Assembly (NCBI RefSeq): GCF_022458895.1
Contig: NZ_JAINFL010000003.1
Location: 186,001-250,000 of the forward strand
Length of the DNA stretch: 64,000 nt
DNA from: Roseihalotalea indica
Lineage (GTDB): Bacteria > Bacteroidota > Bacteroidia > Cytophagales > Cyclobacteriaceae
Direction: 5' to 3'
Part shown: positions 8,593 through 19,528 of the stretch, piece after piece
How positions within the stretch are numbered: the stretch's first letter is position 1
Layout of the letters: each line of letters opens with the position of its first letter
Position numbers and translations under genes: made by a program
The notes under the pieces: model-generated
The model's database searches: none
What the model was told of the DNA's origin: nothing
Seen by the model: only the letters and a program-made list of their open reading frames with translations

Positions 8593-10674
8593 TTACTCTA
8601 TTACTACAAATTCAACCCGGCGGTTTAGCTGACGGTTGGCGGCTGACGTATTTTTCACTAACGGTCGTTTCTCACCGTAACCTACCTTTCTGATACGGCT
8701 GGAAGGTACTCCTTTGTGAATTAGATAATCAGCTACTGCATTAGCTCGTTTTTCAGAAAGCTGTTGATTATAGCTGTCTGTACCCGAAGAATCCGTATGA
8801 CCAGCCACCCGAATACTAACGTCAGGGTTTTCCTGCATGAAGCCAGCTACACCATCCAGATAACCATACGCTTTTCGACCCAAAGCAAAGCTCTCCAGCT
8901 CAAACAATATTTCTTCTGATGCAATAGCCTTACGCGTTAATCGGAGAGATTCGTCAGGGTTCATGGTTGAAAGGTTATCTACCAGGTAGATATCACGAAA
9001 TACCAGTTTATCACCATCGGGATCAAGGTCTGCCAGGGCAATGCGCTGTCGATTTAAAGTGGCGAAACCATCGCGTTCGGCATAAATATCATACGTGCCG
9101 GGAGGGAGCGTAAGCTCGTAGGTTCCATCGCCCTTGGTGCGGCCCTGACTACTACTGGAGGTAATAGTATCAGCTACATTATCAAAAATGACACTAGCCT
9201 CTACCGGCATATTATTCTTCACATTATACACCTGCCCTCTGATAACATACAAAGGCTCTATACGCTGAAAAATCGGCATTTCCATCTGATACATGCCAGT
9301 GCTGTCCACTTCACCCCGCGTAAGAAATGCATAGCGATTATCAACCGATATATTGAAATAAGTATCGTTGCTCTCGGAGTTGATAACCGGGCCTAGGTTC
9401 TCCGGAGCAGACCAGTTGAGCCAGGTATCATCCAGCCGGTGGCTGACGAATACATCTTCGCCACCGAAACCGCTATATCCCTGAGAAGAGAAATACAGGG
9501 TAGTGTCATCGGCCATGAAAGGAGCAGACTCCAGGTCGGCGGTATTAATATTACGCCCCAGGTTTAGTGGAGCCGACCAGGAATTATCGCCCCGGTTAAA
9601 GCTTACATACAAATCAAGATCACCGTAGCCATCATCCCGCCGTAAAGACATTAGGAGGTATTTCTGATCATTAGACAGAAAGTAATTGGCTACCTGAGAG
9701 TAGTTATAGAAATCGCGGATTTCCATAGGAGTAGGCTCGGACCAACTGCCGTCCGCCTTACGGCTACTTAATGAAACCCCGCCTCGCATCTTTCCTTTTT
9801 CTACGTACTGGTTTCCTAAAAGAAGCACATAGCTCCCATCTTTATTAAGTGCTACCGCACTAACAAAATTGCTTCCTTTATTATTTAATGGAGAGCCCGC
9901 GTTAATAGGCTCACCCCACTCACCCGTTGAGGGATTTCGTTCCAGGTACCAGATATCTTCATCATCGCGTGCACCGCCAACATTCTGGGGAGAGTCGCGG
10001 CTAAAAAAGATCGTGTTGCCATCTGGAGCAATAATAGGGTTTAAGTTAACAAGGTCTTCTCCCAAATCTGCTTTCAGCTTTTCTAAAGACAGGTCTGGGT
10101 TCAGGTTGCTGGCAATGTTAATGTCTGCTGTGGTCGGTATGGATGAAGATGAGATAGCAATGGCGTCAATAGCATTGTGGCCGGGCACAGTAGCACCGCG
10201 CAACACAATCTTTACTGCATTTACCTCATAGGTAGTGGGGTCAATAAATACGTTAAACATCCGGCCCAGAGCGTTTACCGGCGCAGGCTCCAGGGTGGCG
10301 GCCAGATGCTCATTGCCCGATACATCATAGCAATAAATCTGGTAAACTGCGCCCGGGTTGCGTGATTCGGCAATAGCAATCTGCTGAATCTTCATAGGGA
10401 CATCAAAGCCGACTTTAATAAAATCTTCCCGGTCGGGTTTTTGAGGTACCCAGGCACTCGGGCTGTCGCCGCTGTTGCCCGGAAGCACATTAGGGCGTCC
10501 TAATACTTGACGGGGCTCATAATCAGCGTATTGCAAATCTTGTTTAAACAAAAAGCCTGCGCTATACGAAGAAGACACCTCAAGTACCTGGCTTGCCCAC
10601 TGAGTTTCCTGCCCCCAAAGCAGCGAAGTGCAGGTGAAAAAAATGACAAAAAAAACAAGGTGGATTTTATTCAT
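8593..10674 (-). CDS. OmpA-family protein with discoidin-like, PD40 propeller and CarboxypepD_reg domains
   Basis: This is a 693-residue exported protein (signal ends LLWGQ). The domains in order are a discoidin/F5-8-type-like sandwich (about 30-175: QVLGRPN, AWVPQKPD, KIVLRGATVPGHNAIDAIAI); WD40-like PD40 beta-propeller repeats (about 200-470: GNTIFFSRD, SAPFMADDTTLYFSSQGYSGFGGEDVFVS); a carboxypeptidase-regulatory sandwich (about 475-560); and a C-terminal OmpA domain (AGHTDSSGTDSYNQQLSEKRANAV, NRQLNRRVEF). The layout resembles PorE-like cell-wall-binding proteins of the type IX secretion system but lacks the N-terminal TPRs. A periplasmic or cell-surface scaffolding role is likely; a T9SS role is only a possibility. 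Confidence 0.9.
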   Translation of the reverse strand: MNKIHLVFFVIFFTCTSLLWGQETQWASQVLEVSSSYSAGFLFKQDLQYADYEPRQVLGRPNVLPGNSGDSPSAWVPQKPDREDFIKVGFDVPMKIQQIAIAESRNPGAVYQIYCYDVSGNEHLAATLEPAPVNALGRMFNVFIDPTTYEVNAVKIVLRGATVPGHNAIDAIAISSSSIPTTADINIASNLNPDLSLEKLKADLGEDLVNLNPIIAPDGNTIFFSRDSPQNVGGARDDEDIWYLERNPSTGEWGEPINAGSPLNNKGSNFVSAVALNKDGSYVLLLGNQYVEKGKMRGGVSLSSRKADGSWSEPTPMEIRDFYNYSQVANYFLSNDQKYLLMSLRRDDGYGDLDLYVSFNRGDNSWSAPLNLGRNINTADLESAPFMADDTTLYFSSQGYSGFGGEDVFVSHRLDDTWLNWSAPENLGPVINSESNDTYFNISVDNRYAFLTRGEVDSTGMYQMEMPIFQRIEPLYVIRGQVYNVKNNMPVEASVIFDNVADTITSSSSQGRTKGDGTYELTLPPGTYDIYAERDGFATLNRQRIALADLDPDGDKLVFRDIYLVDNLSTMNPDESLRLTRKAIASEEILFELESFALGRKAYGYLDGVAGFMQENPDVSIRVAGHTDSSGTDSYNQQLSEKRANAVADYLIHKGVPSSRIRKVGYGEKRPLVKNTSAANRQLNRRVEFVVIE

Positions 10675-10863
10675 ATCCGGTTTGATTATATGCAGTAGTT
10701 TTTCTGATTAATACACCTGTAGCGTCCAAATTTAGACAAACATAGATACAAATAATATTTTTGCTACCATAAGAAATGCGCATAAATAGCCTGAATATTA
10801 CATCAAAAATTATTTTGAATGTCAATGAGCCAATAATTCATCTTCTTTTCCTAAGCTAGCACA

Positions 10864-10892
10864 TTGAACTAAACAGCATTTCTTTACCTTTA
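10864..10892 (+). promoter_or_regulatory. Candidate promoter for the TPR-CHAT gene
   Basis: TTG at 10864-10866 and TACCTTTA at 10885-10892 are spaced like the -33 and -7 elements of Bacteroidota promoters (TTTG / TAnnTTTG). The ATG follows at 10918. Confidence 0.35.
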
Positions 10893-10917
10893 TGGAAGGG
10901 ATGAAAATCTGCAGCGA

Positions 10918-13900
10918 ATGCGTCTGGTTTATACACTAATTTTTTCCCTTGTTACGGGCACGCTCTTGGCCCAAAGCGAAGTTGCCCCTCCGCTCAAGAC
11001 TGCTATATCGCTTTATCAGCAGGGGCAGGTGTCGCAGGCCTATCAGCAGGCACAACAGTCACTTACCCATGCTAAGGGCCAGAGCGGAGTACTGAGCCAG
11101 GCCTATGCAGATAATTTGCGCCTGTTGGCCCTTATATCTGCCTCTTTAGGGTACGATTCACTAGCATTGCAATATACATTACAGGAGCTTGAAAGCCGGA
11201 AACTTCAAGGTGAAACTTCTTCTCCGGTAGTGGTGCAAGCCTTCAGAAATGCCAGCCGCCTGTATTTATCCCTGGGAGATCCTTTACAAGCCCAATATTC
11301 GGTAGAACAGGCATTGACGCTATCCGATTCTGCCGGAGTATCCACTGAAACAGTATCAGGTCTTCAGCTATATGCCGCAAGAGTTTATCAGGCCACCCAG
11401 TCTGTACAGCAGGCTGACTCCCTATATACACTGGTACAAATGCATTCACTCCAGGGAGAGATGCGTCCACTGGCCCTTCAGGCTCGTTTCTACCAGGCCC
11501 TCATGCATGGAGCCCTAAACAAAAGCCGGCTAGAAGAGATCGTACACGAGTTAAGAGTTCAGGCAGATACTACTACCCAATTTTATGCGGAAGTATGTTA
11601 TCAACTTGCCACCTTCTCACTGTATGATGCGGAATGGCAGAAAGCTCAGGAGTGGTATGAAACGGCACTTGAGGTTTATGAGAAAGATTCTCTCCAACTT
11701 TATGAACCTTATGCAAGCCTGCTCAACAATCTGGGTAACATTGCTTTGGCCGACAATGATGCCGGAGTAGGCGCCCGACTCATTGAAAAAGCATATCAGC
11801 AACGCTCAGCTCGCCATACATATCATCAGGGTAGCTTTTGGGTGGCTATGGCTAATCTGGCTTTTTCCTACGCTGAAAACGGTGATCTGCCCGAAGCACT
11901 TGCCTTATACAACAAACATGTTCACCTGGAGGATACCATCACCGATTACCCGTGGGAATATGCGGTAGTATTAAATAATCTGGCTTCTATTTATCAGGAA
12001 GAAGGAAATTATGAACGAGCCGGCCAGCTTTTCAGTCATGCCCTTAAGGTACTGTATCGTAATCCGGTATCTGAGCGAGAGGCCTTACTGCATCAGGCGG
12101 CAATCTATAGTAACGCAGCTCGAAATTATCAGGATCTGGTTCGGTTTGATACGGCCATTTACTATCATCAGAAAGCCATTGAGATCATCAAAAAAACAGC
12201 CGGGACACAGAGCGCAGCTTATGTGGCGGCCATCAGCGGAATAGCGGCGTTGTATCATGATATTGGCTATCTGGTAGAGGCTGATATTTTTTTTAATGAG
12301 GCGCTCAAAGTGCAGAAGAGCCTGTCGGGTGATCAGAATAACTTTTATGCAAACCTGCTAAGCAATTATGCACTGGTTTGCCAGGCCCAGGGTGACTTTA
12401 CAAAAGCGGCCGACCTGCTGGAAGAGTCTATCAAAATAAAAGAAATTCTTCTGGGGATAGAAAATCCTGAATATCTGGCCGCCTTATCCAATATAGGGCT
12501 GCTTTATCTGGATGCTGGCAACTATCCTCAGGCGCGTCCTATGCTGGAGCTAGTAGTAGATACCCAGCGTGAACGATGGGGAGAAGAGCATCCGGCCATG
12601 ATCACCAGCTATCTGAACCTGGCCCGTCTGGAGATTACCACTGGGAATTATCCCGAGGCAGAGCCGTTACTGCAAAAGGCTTATCGTCTCTCAAAGGCGC
12701 ATTTTGGCAGTAAGCACCCCGAACAGGCTAAGGTGCAGTTGGAAATGGCAAAGTTTTACTTCTTGCTGGGTAATTTCGAAACGGCCAAGCCATTACTGGT
12801 TGAAAGCCGGGCCATTTTTCTAGAAGCATATGGAGCCACTCACCCTGACCTGGCAACGGCCGACCAGAGTTTGGCTGCATTGTACGAAGCCCAGGATAGT
12901 ATTTTGCTGGCCGAACAGTACTATAAGGAAGCTCTGTCAATTGATATTAATACGCTGGGAAAACACCATCCCTCTTATGCTGCCACTCTCAGCAATCTGG
13001 CAACGCTCTACCAAAATAATAATCAATACAACAAAGCCCTGCCTTTATTAGAGGAGTCATTATCGATTAGTGAAGGCTTATTAGGCAAAGACCATCCGTT
13101 TTACTCGACCACATTACTTAATCTGGGCCTACTGTACCAAGACCTGCAGGATTATGAGAAAGCTACCGCCTTTATTGAAGAAGCCGTGAGTATCCGGCGT
13201 GATATATTAGGTGAGTTTCATCCCGATTATGCCTATGCTCTCTACAGTCAGGCAGTATTGTATCACAAATTAAAGAAGTACGAACAGGCCGAAGTGATTT
13301 TCCATCAAGTGGTAAGCAACTATATCCGGCAAATACAGGACTATTTTCCGGCACTTAGCGAGCAGGAGAAAAGTGCTTACTTTCAAAGGGTAGAGCCGGT
13401 TTTTCACGCATTCCGCGATTTTGTTATTGATCAGGTGTATTATCATGCATCGGAAGTGAGTGGATTACGCCAGCAAACTTTACTCAGCGAGCTTTACAAT
13501 CTGCAACTGGTTACCAAGGCTATGTTGCTGGATGCTTCCTATCAGTTGCGCCGAGCTATTGTAGAGCAAAGTGATTCTGAAACTATTCAGTTATACGAAC
13601 AATGGCTAACAACCAAAGAGCAGTTAGCCCAGTTATATACACTATCCCAGCAAGAGCGAGGCGAGCAGGATGCAGACATCTCTTCGTTAGAAGCCAAAGC
13701 CAACCAACTGGAAAAAGATCTTTCGAGGCGCTCTGAAACATTTGCCACTACAGTAGATATTAAGCGGGTAACCTGGCAACAGGTGCAGAAAACGCTTCAT
13801 CCGGGCGAAGCAGCGGTAGAGATTATCCGGGTGGCCAAAGACAGTAGCACTTTGTATGCCGCTCTGGTGGTAGAACCAGAAGAAGCCGCTCCTCGCCTCT

Positions 13901-14997
13901 GCCTGCTACCACGAGGGTGGGAGATGGAAAACAAGAATTACTATTATTATCAGAATGCCATTGAATTCCGTATGGCCGATGATCTGTCTTATGATTTATT
14001 CTGGGAACCTATTCAAAAACAATTATCTGATCAGACCAAAACGGTTTATTTGGCTCCTGACGGAATATATCATAAAATAAACCTGAATAGCCTGTATCAT
14101 CCGAAGACCCATCAGTACGTACTGGATGAAATAGATCTGAGGGTGGTAAGCAGCACCCGTGACCTGGTACGAGATACTAAAACAGGAACTTCCAGACAGG
14201 CGTATCTTATTGGTTATCCAGACTTTCAGTACCAAATTGGCCAGTATAATAGCGAGGCATTTCAGGATACGGCTGACACTGGTAGTGAGCCGGTAGCTCG
14301 TGCCACAATGCTGGAGAACACACCGTTCCTTTTCGGAATTAACCAACTGCCCGGCACCCGGGAAGAAGTACAAACCATAGATGAGTTATTAACCCGGCAG
14401 CAATGGAAAACGCATAAATATGTTGCTGAACAAGCGCAGGAAGAAGCGGTGAAATCAGTAGATAATCCAGGACTATTACACATAGCTACGCATGGGTATT
14501 TTATGAATGATCTTCCTGTATCTGCCGAAGGCGGGAAAGCTTATGGCATCCACTTACAGAATATTACTGCTAACCCCTTATTGAGAGCCGGTTTGCTACT
14601 AGCCGGAGCAGAATATACGATTCGGGCTGAAGATGGGCGGTCTACCTATTGGGAGGAGGAGGATGGTATCCTTACGGCCTATGAGGCAATGAATCTGCGC
14701 CTGAACGGTACAGAAATGGTCGTGCTTAGCGCCTGCGAAACGGGGCTGGGCGATATTAAAAATGGCGAGGGTGTCTATGGTTTGCAACGGGCGTTTCTAG
14801 TGGCCGGAGCCCAAAGCGTGCTGATGAGCCTCTGGAATGTGAATGACAACAGCACGGCCGAACTGATGAAACTATTTTACCAGTACTGGTTATCCGGACA
14901 AGATAAGCACCAAGCCCTTCGCAATGCCCAGTTAACCATTAAGAAACAGCGTCCTGACCCATATTACTGGGGTGGTTTTATGCTGATTGGAAAGTGA
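10918..14997 (+). CDS. Exported TPR-CHAT (caspase-like) protein
   Basis: This is a 1359-residue protein with a Sec signal (MRLVYTLIFSLVTGTLLAQ). Residues ~20-840 hold a long array of kinesin-light-chain-type TPRs (repeats such as YAATLSNLATLYQNNNQYNKALPLLEESLSI). A helical linker follows, then a C-terminal CHAT domain from about 1050. The predicted catalytic dyad is His1192 (LLHIATHGYF) and Cys1273 (VVLSACETGLG), followed by the conserved AGAQSVLMSLWNV. CHAT domains are clan-CD cysteine peptidases; TPR-CHAT proteins are known as proteases gated by partner binding. The signal peptide places this one outside the cytoplasm. Its substrate is unknown. It is monocistronic and lies divergent from the large OmpA/PD40 gene. 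Confidence 0.93.
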   Translation: MRLVYTLIFSLVTGTLLAQSEVAPPLKTAISLYQQGQVSQAYQQAQQSLTHAKGQSGVLSQAYADNLRLLALISASLGYDSLALQYTLQELESRKLQGETSSPVVVQAFRNASRLYLSLGDPLQAQYSVEQALTLSDSAGVSTETVSGLQLYAARVYQATQSVQQADSLYTLVQMHSLQGEMRPLALQARFYQALMHGALNKSRLEEIVHELRVQADTTTQFYAEVCYQLATFSLYDAEWQKAQEWYETALEVYEKDSLQLYEPYASLLNNLGNIALADNDAGVGARLIEKAYQQRSARHTYHQGSFWVAMANLAFSYAENGDLPEALALYNKHVHLEDTITDYPWEYAVVLNNLASIYQEEGNYERAGQLFSHALKVLYRNPVSEREALLHQAAIYSNAARNYQDLVRFDTAIYYHQKAIEIIKKTAGTQSAAYVAAISGIAALYHDIGYLVEADIFFNEALKVQKSLSGDQNNFYANLLSNYALVCQAQGDFTKAADLLEESIKIKEILLGIENPEYLAALSNIGLLYLDAGNYPQARPMLELVVDTQRERWGEEHPAMITSYLNLARLEITTGNYPEAEPLLQKAYRLSKAHFGSKHPEQAKVQLEMAKFYFLLGNFETAKPLLVESRAIFLEAYGATHPDLATADQSLAALYEAQDSILLAEQYYKEALSIDINTLGKHHPSYAATLSNLATLYQNNNQYNKALPLLEESLSISEGLLGKDHPFYSTTLLNLGLLYQDLQDYEKATAFIEEAVSIRRDILGEFHPDYAYALYSQAVLYHKLKKYEQAEVIFHQVVSNYIRQIQDYFPALSEQEKSAYFQRVEPVFHAFRDFVIDQVYYHASEVSGLRQQTLLSELYNLQLVTKAMLLDASYQLRRAIVEQSDSETIQLYEQWLTTKEQLAQLYTLSQQERGEQDADISSLEAKANQLEKDLSRRSETFATTVDIKRVTWQQVQKTLHPGEAAVEIIRVAKDSSTLYAALVVEPEEAAPRLCLLPRGWEMENKNYYYYQNAIEFRMADDLSYDLFWEPIQKQLSDQTKTVYLAPDGIYHKINLNSLYHPKTHQYVLDEIDLRVVSSTRDLVRDTKTGTSRQAYLIGYPDFQYQIGQYNSEAFQDTADTGSEPVARATMLENTPFLFGINQLPGTREEVQTIDELLTRQQWKTHKYVAEQAQEEAVKSVDNPGLLHIATHGYFMNDLPVSAEGGKAYGIHLQNITANPLLRAGLLLAGAEYTIRAEDGRSTYWEEEDGILTAYEAMNLRLNGTEMVVLSACETGLGDIKNGEGVYGLQRAFLVAGAQSVLMSLWNVNDNSTAELMKLFYQYWLSGQDKHQALRNAQLTIKKQRPDPYYWGGFMLIGK

Positions 14998-15157
14998 TTG
15001 ACTGGGTAAAAGTATCCATAAATGCCCTAGAGTGCACTTTTTCTCTATCAGTAAGTTTTGTAGATTTATTGAGCCATAGGGTAGACAAATCAGTCTGACC
15101 ATGCTTGCCATACATGCCGAAATCATAAAATAGTCCATTTATGCAGTAAAATGTCTA

Positions 15158-15188
15158 TTTTAAAAATGAAATTATAACGATAATTTTG
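15158..15188 (+). promoter_or_regulatory. Candidate promoter for the DUF1549/DUF1553 operon
   Basis: TAATTTTG at 15181-15188 is a perfect TAnnTTTG -7 element. A T-run at 15158-15160 lies near the -33 position. The ATG at 15279 is about 90 bases downstream. The gap 14998-15278 holds no credible gene. Confidence 0.35.
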
Positions 15189-15278
15189 ATCTACGTCTTG
15201 AGCTTTTTCTAAAATTAGAATTTAGAATGTTCAAGGTTTTGCATTTATTTTAATACAACAGCCTAATACCTTTCTTGT

Positions 15279-18041
15279 ATGAAAGAAAACAACCGAAGCC
15301 GCAGAGCTATTCTACAATGGAGTTTGCTGGCTATTTTCATATTGCTGGCAACATTGACGCTATGGCTTACGCTGGGGCCTTCTGTATCATCCGACACGGT
15401 AGACTTCAATGCAGAGGTTCGCCCTATCCTGAACAAAAAATGTATTACCTGCCACGGAGGGGTAAAACGATCAGGTGGCTTTAGCTTGCTGTTTCGTACT
15501 GAGGCATTGAGCCCAAACGAGTCAGGTAAACCGGCCATTGTGCCTGGAGATGTGCAGGCCAGTGAAATGATTCACCGGATTAAAAACCACGACCCCGAAG
15601 AGCGGATGCCCCCCGAGGGTGACCCTCTTTCCAAACAGGAAATTGCTATCCTTACCCGTTGGATTGAGCAGGGAGCGCACTGGGAAGACCACTGGGCCTA
15701 CGTAAAACCTCAGCCTATTCAGGTGCCGGACACGGATACAGATTGGGGAAATAATGATATTGATAAGTTCGTACAGCGCCGCCTGCAACAGGAGCAACTA
15801 ACTCCTTCCACCGAAGCAGACAAACCTACCTTACTACGGCGGGTATCCCTCGACCTAACCGGGCTACCTCCTACTACTGCCGAAATGCAGGATTTTCTAG
15901 AGGATAACAGCGATCAGGCTTATGAAAAAGCAGTAGATCGCCTACTGGAATCACCGCATTACGGTGAACGCTGGGCAGCTCTCTGGATGGACCTGTCTCG
16001 TTATGCTGATTCTAAAGGATACGAGAAAGACGGCCCTCGCAGCATCTGGCAATTCCGCGACTGGCTGATCAATGCCTTTAATGAAGACAAGCCTTTTGAC
16101 GAGTTTACCATAGAACAACTGGCCGGAGACCTGCTTCCCAATCCCACCGATGATCAGCGGATTGCAACCGCTTTTCACCGCAATACCATGAATAATGATG
16201 AAGGCGGAACGGATGATGAGGAGTTTCGGGTTGCCTCCGTCATTGATCGGGTCAATACCACTTGGGACGTATGGCAGGCCACGACGATGGCTTGTGTGCA
16301 GTGCCACAGCCACCCGTACGACCCTATTCGCCACGAGGAATATTATAAATTCTTTGCCTTTCTAAATAACACAGCCGATGCTGACGTGCCCAGTGAGACG
16401 CCTAATCTTACTACATTTCAACAAGAAGAAGACCGGGAACAACTGGAAGATCTGAAAAACTGGGTGATTCAACATACCAGCTCTGCTGATGACAAACTAA
16501 GTCAGGCGCAGAAGTTTGTGAACCTAGTAAGGTTTACAGAACCCAAGATACATCCGCATTCTTTCGATACCATCGTCCACGGTACGTTGGCAGATAACAA
16601 ATACCTGGTAGTAGAAGAGGGTGGGTATGCTCGTCTGCCGGATGTGCCTCTACGGGGAGAGCCTCAGATGCTACTGAGCTATAGCGCTAGACAAAATGGT
16701 GGTCTGGTAGAAATCCGCCTGGATAGCCTTAAAGGGCAGTTGCTGACCCGGTGGCAGGTAAAAGCCAGTCCCGGAGATCAAGGGTTTGGAGTCTCTTCTG
16801 TCCCTGTACAGCCCGTAGAAGGCAACCACGATTTATATTTTATCTTTAAAAAGGCCGGGCCGGGTGGTGCTAATCCTATGGTGGAGTGGGTGTTGTTTCA
16901 TGAGCCGCTACCCGGAAAAAATCAACCTCAGTATCCCCAGAAGCAACAGGCATTATTCACGTTGCTGAATAACCAGGATGTTATCCAAACGCCAGTGATG
17001 GTAGAGCGACCGGAACGCTACCGTCGGCCTACTCATGTATTTGTGCGGGGTAACTGGCTGGTACCCGGCGAAGAGGTAGAGCCCGATGTGCCTCAGGCCT
17101 GGCCCGCTCTGCCTGAAGGCGTAGAAAATAATCGCTTAGGAATGGCTAAGTGGATGGTTAATGAAGAAAATCCTTTGACCGCCCGGGTGATGGTGAACCG
17201 CCTATGGGCCGAGCTGTTTGGTACCGGCATAGTAGAAACCATTGAGGATTTTGGAACCCAGGGGGCCCGCCCTTCTCATCCGGAGTTACTGGATTGGCTC
17301 GCCTTACAATTTATGCATGAGCAAGATTGGAGCATTAAACAGGCATTAAAACAAATGGTAATGTCGGCAACGTACCGCCAGTCATCCCGAGTAGCACCGG
17401 AGCTTTTGGCTGAAGATCCCAGCAACCGCTTGTTAGCCCGAGGACCCCGGGTAAGGCTTACCGCGGAGCAAGTGCGCGATCAGGCACTGGCCGTAAGTGG
17501 CTTGTTAAGTGATAAAATGTATGGACCTAGTGTGATGCCCCCTCAGCCCGAAGGCTTATGGCAGGTGGTATACAGCGGCCTGGAATGGAAAACCAGTGAA
17601 GGCGAAGACCAACATCGTCGGGCATTATATACCTTCTGGCGCCGAACCAGCCCCTACCCATCCATGATTGCTTTTGATGGTCCTAGCCGGGAGTTTTGTG
17701 TGACCCGCCGCATTAATACAAACACCCCGCTGCAAGCACTGGTCACGTTGAATGATCCGGTGTATGTAGAAGCCGCTCAGGCCCTGGCCCGGCAAATGAA
17801 ACAAGCAGGTGAGGCCTCAGAAGAGCAGTTGCGGTTTGGCTACGAGCGAGCCTTGGTGCACTCCATAGAACCGGAAAAACTGGAAAAACTGGCAGCGCTT
17901 TATGAGGAAGCTGAACAGTATTATCGGGAGAACCCCGATGAGGTAGTGAAGATGGCCGGTGAAGAAGACGCTGAACTGGCAGCATTAACCGTGGTAGCCA
18001 ATGCTATCATGAATTTAGACGAATTTGTAACGAAGGCATAA
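15279..18041 (+). CDS. Planctomycete-type cytochrome c, DUF1549 and DUF1553 protein
   Basis: This is a 920-residue membrane-anchored protein of a family linked in planctomycetes and Bacteroidota to polysaccharide or sugar oxidation; the reaction is not established. One N-terminal membrane helix (about 10-32) precedes a c-type heme motif CITCH (55-59) in a P-cyt-c domain ([14 protein letters not shown]). DUF1549 follows, with a second CVQCH motif (339-343). A CBM6-like beta-sandwich lies at about 430-545 ([26 protein letters not shown]). DUF1553 ends the protein ([42 protein letters not shown]). The next gene starts 2 bases later and encodes the usual DUF1501 partner. Confidence 0.93.
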   Translation: MKENNRSRRAILQWSLLAIFILLATLTLWLTLGPSVSSDTVDFNAEVRPILNKKCITCHGGVKRSGGFSLLFRTEALSPNESGKPAIVPGDVQASEMIHRIKNHDPEERMPPEGDPLSKQEIAILTRWIEQGAHWEDHWAYVKPQPIQVPDTDTDWGNNDIDKFVQRRLQQEQLTPSTEADKPTLLRRVSLDLTGLPPTTAEMQDFLEDNSDQAYEKAVDRLLESPHYGERWAALWMDLSRYADSKGYEKDGPRSIWQFRDWLINAFNEDKPFDEFTIEQLAGDLLPNPTDDQRIATAFHRNTMNNDEGGTDDEEFRVASVIDRVNTTWDVWQATTMACVQCHSHPYDPIRHEEYYKFFAFLNNTADADVPSETPNLTTFQQEEDREQLEDLKNWVIQHTSSADDKLSQAQKFVNLVRFTEPKIHPHSFDTIVHGTLADNKYLVVEEGGYARLPDVPLRGEPQMLLSYSARQNGGLVEIRLDSLKGQLLTRWQVKASPGDQGFGVSSVPVQPVEGNHDLYFIFKKAGPGGANPMVEWVLFHEPLPGKNQPQYPQKQQALFTLLNNQDVIQTPVMVERPERYRRPTHVFVRGNWLVPGEEVEPDVPQAWPALPEGVENNRLGMAKWMVNEENPLTARVMVNRLWAELFGTGIVETIEDFGTQGARPSHPELLDWLALQFMHEQDWSIKQALKQMVMSATYRQSSRVAPELLAEDPSNRLLARGPRVRLTAEQVRDQALAVSGLLSDKMYGPSVMPPQPEGLWQVVYSGLEWKTSEGEDQHRRALYTFWRRTSPYPSMIAFDGPSREFCVTRRINTNTPLQALVTLNDPVYVEAAQALARQMKQAGEASEEQLRFGYERALVHSIEPEKLEKLAALYEEAEQYYRENPDEVVKMAGEEDAELAALTVVANAIMNLDEFVTKA

Positions 18042-18043
18042 CT

Positions 18044-19528
18044 ATGAATATTTATCAGGAGAAACAATACCGGGAACTACAACTGGAAACCCGCCGCCAT
18101 TTTCTGCGGAAGTGCTCTTCAGGACTGGGTGCCGTTGCCCTGGGCTCCCTCTTTGGCTGCAATATCGGTGGTAAACCGTCAGCAGTGGTGCCTCCCAGCC
18201 CGTCGGCCAATCCGATGGCACCTCTTTCTTCTCATTTTTCGGGAAAAGCCAAGCGAGTTATTTACCTGCACATGGCCGGGTCACCTTCGCAACTGGAATT
18301 GTTTGATTACAAACCAGATCTGGAAAAACTACACGATAAAGAGTGCCCTCCTTCACTGTTAGAAGGGAAACGTTTTGCGTTCATTCAGGGGGTGCCTAAA
18401 ATGCTGGGCCCTCAGGCAAAATTTGGCTATCATGGGCAAAGCGGCACGATGGTTTCTGACCGCTTGCCCTATTTTTCCTCGGTGGTAGACGATGTGTCCA
18501 TCATCAAATCTATGCATACGGATGAGTTTAATCATGCCCCGGCTCAACTATTGCTGCAAACCGGTAGTGCTCGTTTAGGGCGACCTAGCATGGGCTCGTG
18601 GGTGACCTACGGTTTGGGTAGCGAAAATGATAATCTTCCCGGTTTCATTGTGCTGGTATCGGGCGGGAAAACTCCCAGTGCTGGTAAGAGCGTGTGGGGG
18701 AGCGGCTTTTTGCCTTCCATTTATCAGGGAGTGCAGTGCCGTTCCGAAGGAGATCCCGTACTGTATGTTTCCAATCCTGATGGTATGAGCGGAGCGTTGC
18801 GGCGCAAAACACTGGATGCTATTAACCAGATTAATCAACAGGAATATCAGGATGTGGGTGATCCGGAAATTCTGACCCGTATCTCGCAGTACGAGATGGC
18901 CTTCCGTATGCAAACCTCAGTGCCAGAAGTGATGAATATTGATGATGAACCGGAGTACATCCATAAAATGTACGGCACCGAACCTGGCAAAGCCTCTTTC
19001 GCCAATAACTGTCTGCTGGCCCGCCGGCTGGTAGAGCAGGGAGTACGCTTTGTGCAGCTTTTCGACTGGGGTTGGGATTCGCACGGAACTGATAAAAGCA
19101 CCGCCCTGGAAGCGGGCTTTCAGGATAAATGCCGACAGGTAGATCAACCCATGACTGCCCTGATCAAAGATCTGAAGCAGCGTGGCTTGCTGGACGAAAC
19201 ACTGGTAGTGTGGGGAGGCGAGTTTGGACGTACGCCTATGCAGGAGAACCGCAACGGGAAAGAAATGCCTTTCCGGGGACGTGACCATCATACCGAAGCC
19301 TTCACTATGTGGGTAGCCGGGGGTGGAGTAAAAGGAGGCTATACGCACGGAGAGACTGATGAGATTGGCTACTACGGAGTAAAAGACCGGGTTCATATTC
19401 ACGATTTGCAGGCAACTCTGCTGCATCAGTTGGGTATGGATCATGAGCGACTTACTTACCATTTCCAGGGGCGTGATTTCCGACTGACCGATGTGCACGG
19501 CAAAGTAGTAGACAAAATTCTGGCCTAG
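18044..19528 (+). CDS. DUF1501 protein, Tat-exported sulfatase-like
   Basis: This is the 494-residue partner of the preceding DUF1549/1553 protein, starting 2 bases after it. It has a Tat signal (TRRHFLRK, residues ~17-24) and a lipobox-like LFGC. The DUF1501 fold belongs to the alkaline-phosphatase/sulfatase superfamily: [61 protein letters not shown] and the C-terminal [12 protein letters not shown]. Together with the cytochrome protein it forms a widely conserved exported pair. The exact chemistry is unknown. Its TAG stop is immediately followed, in the same reading frame, by the GTG start of the next gene. Confidence 0.93.
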   Translation: MNIYQEKQYRELQLETRRHFLRKCSSGLGAVALGSLFGCNIGGKPSAVVPPSPSANPMAPLSSHFSGKAKRVIYLHMAGSPSQLELFDYKPDLEKLHDKECPPSLLEGKRFAFIQGVPKMLGPQAKFGYHGQSGTMVSDRLPYFSSVVDDVSIIKSMHTDEFNHAPAQLLLQTGSARLGRPSMGSWVTYGLGSENDNLPGFIVLVSGGKTPSAGKSVWGSGFLPSIYQGVQCRSEGDPVLYVSNPDGMSGALRRKTLDAINQINQQEYQDVGDPEILTRISQYEMAFRMQTSVPEVMNIDDEPEYIHKMYGTEPGKASFANNCLLARRLVEQGVRFVQLFDWGWDSHGTDKSTALEAGFQDKCRQVDQPMTALIKDLKQRGLLDETLVVWGGEFGRTPMQENRNGKEMPFRGRDHHTEAFTMWVAGGGVKGGYTHGETDEIGYYGVKDRVHIHDLQATLLHQLGMDHERLTYHFQGRDFRLTDVHGKVVDKILA

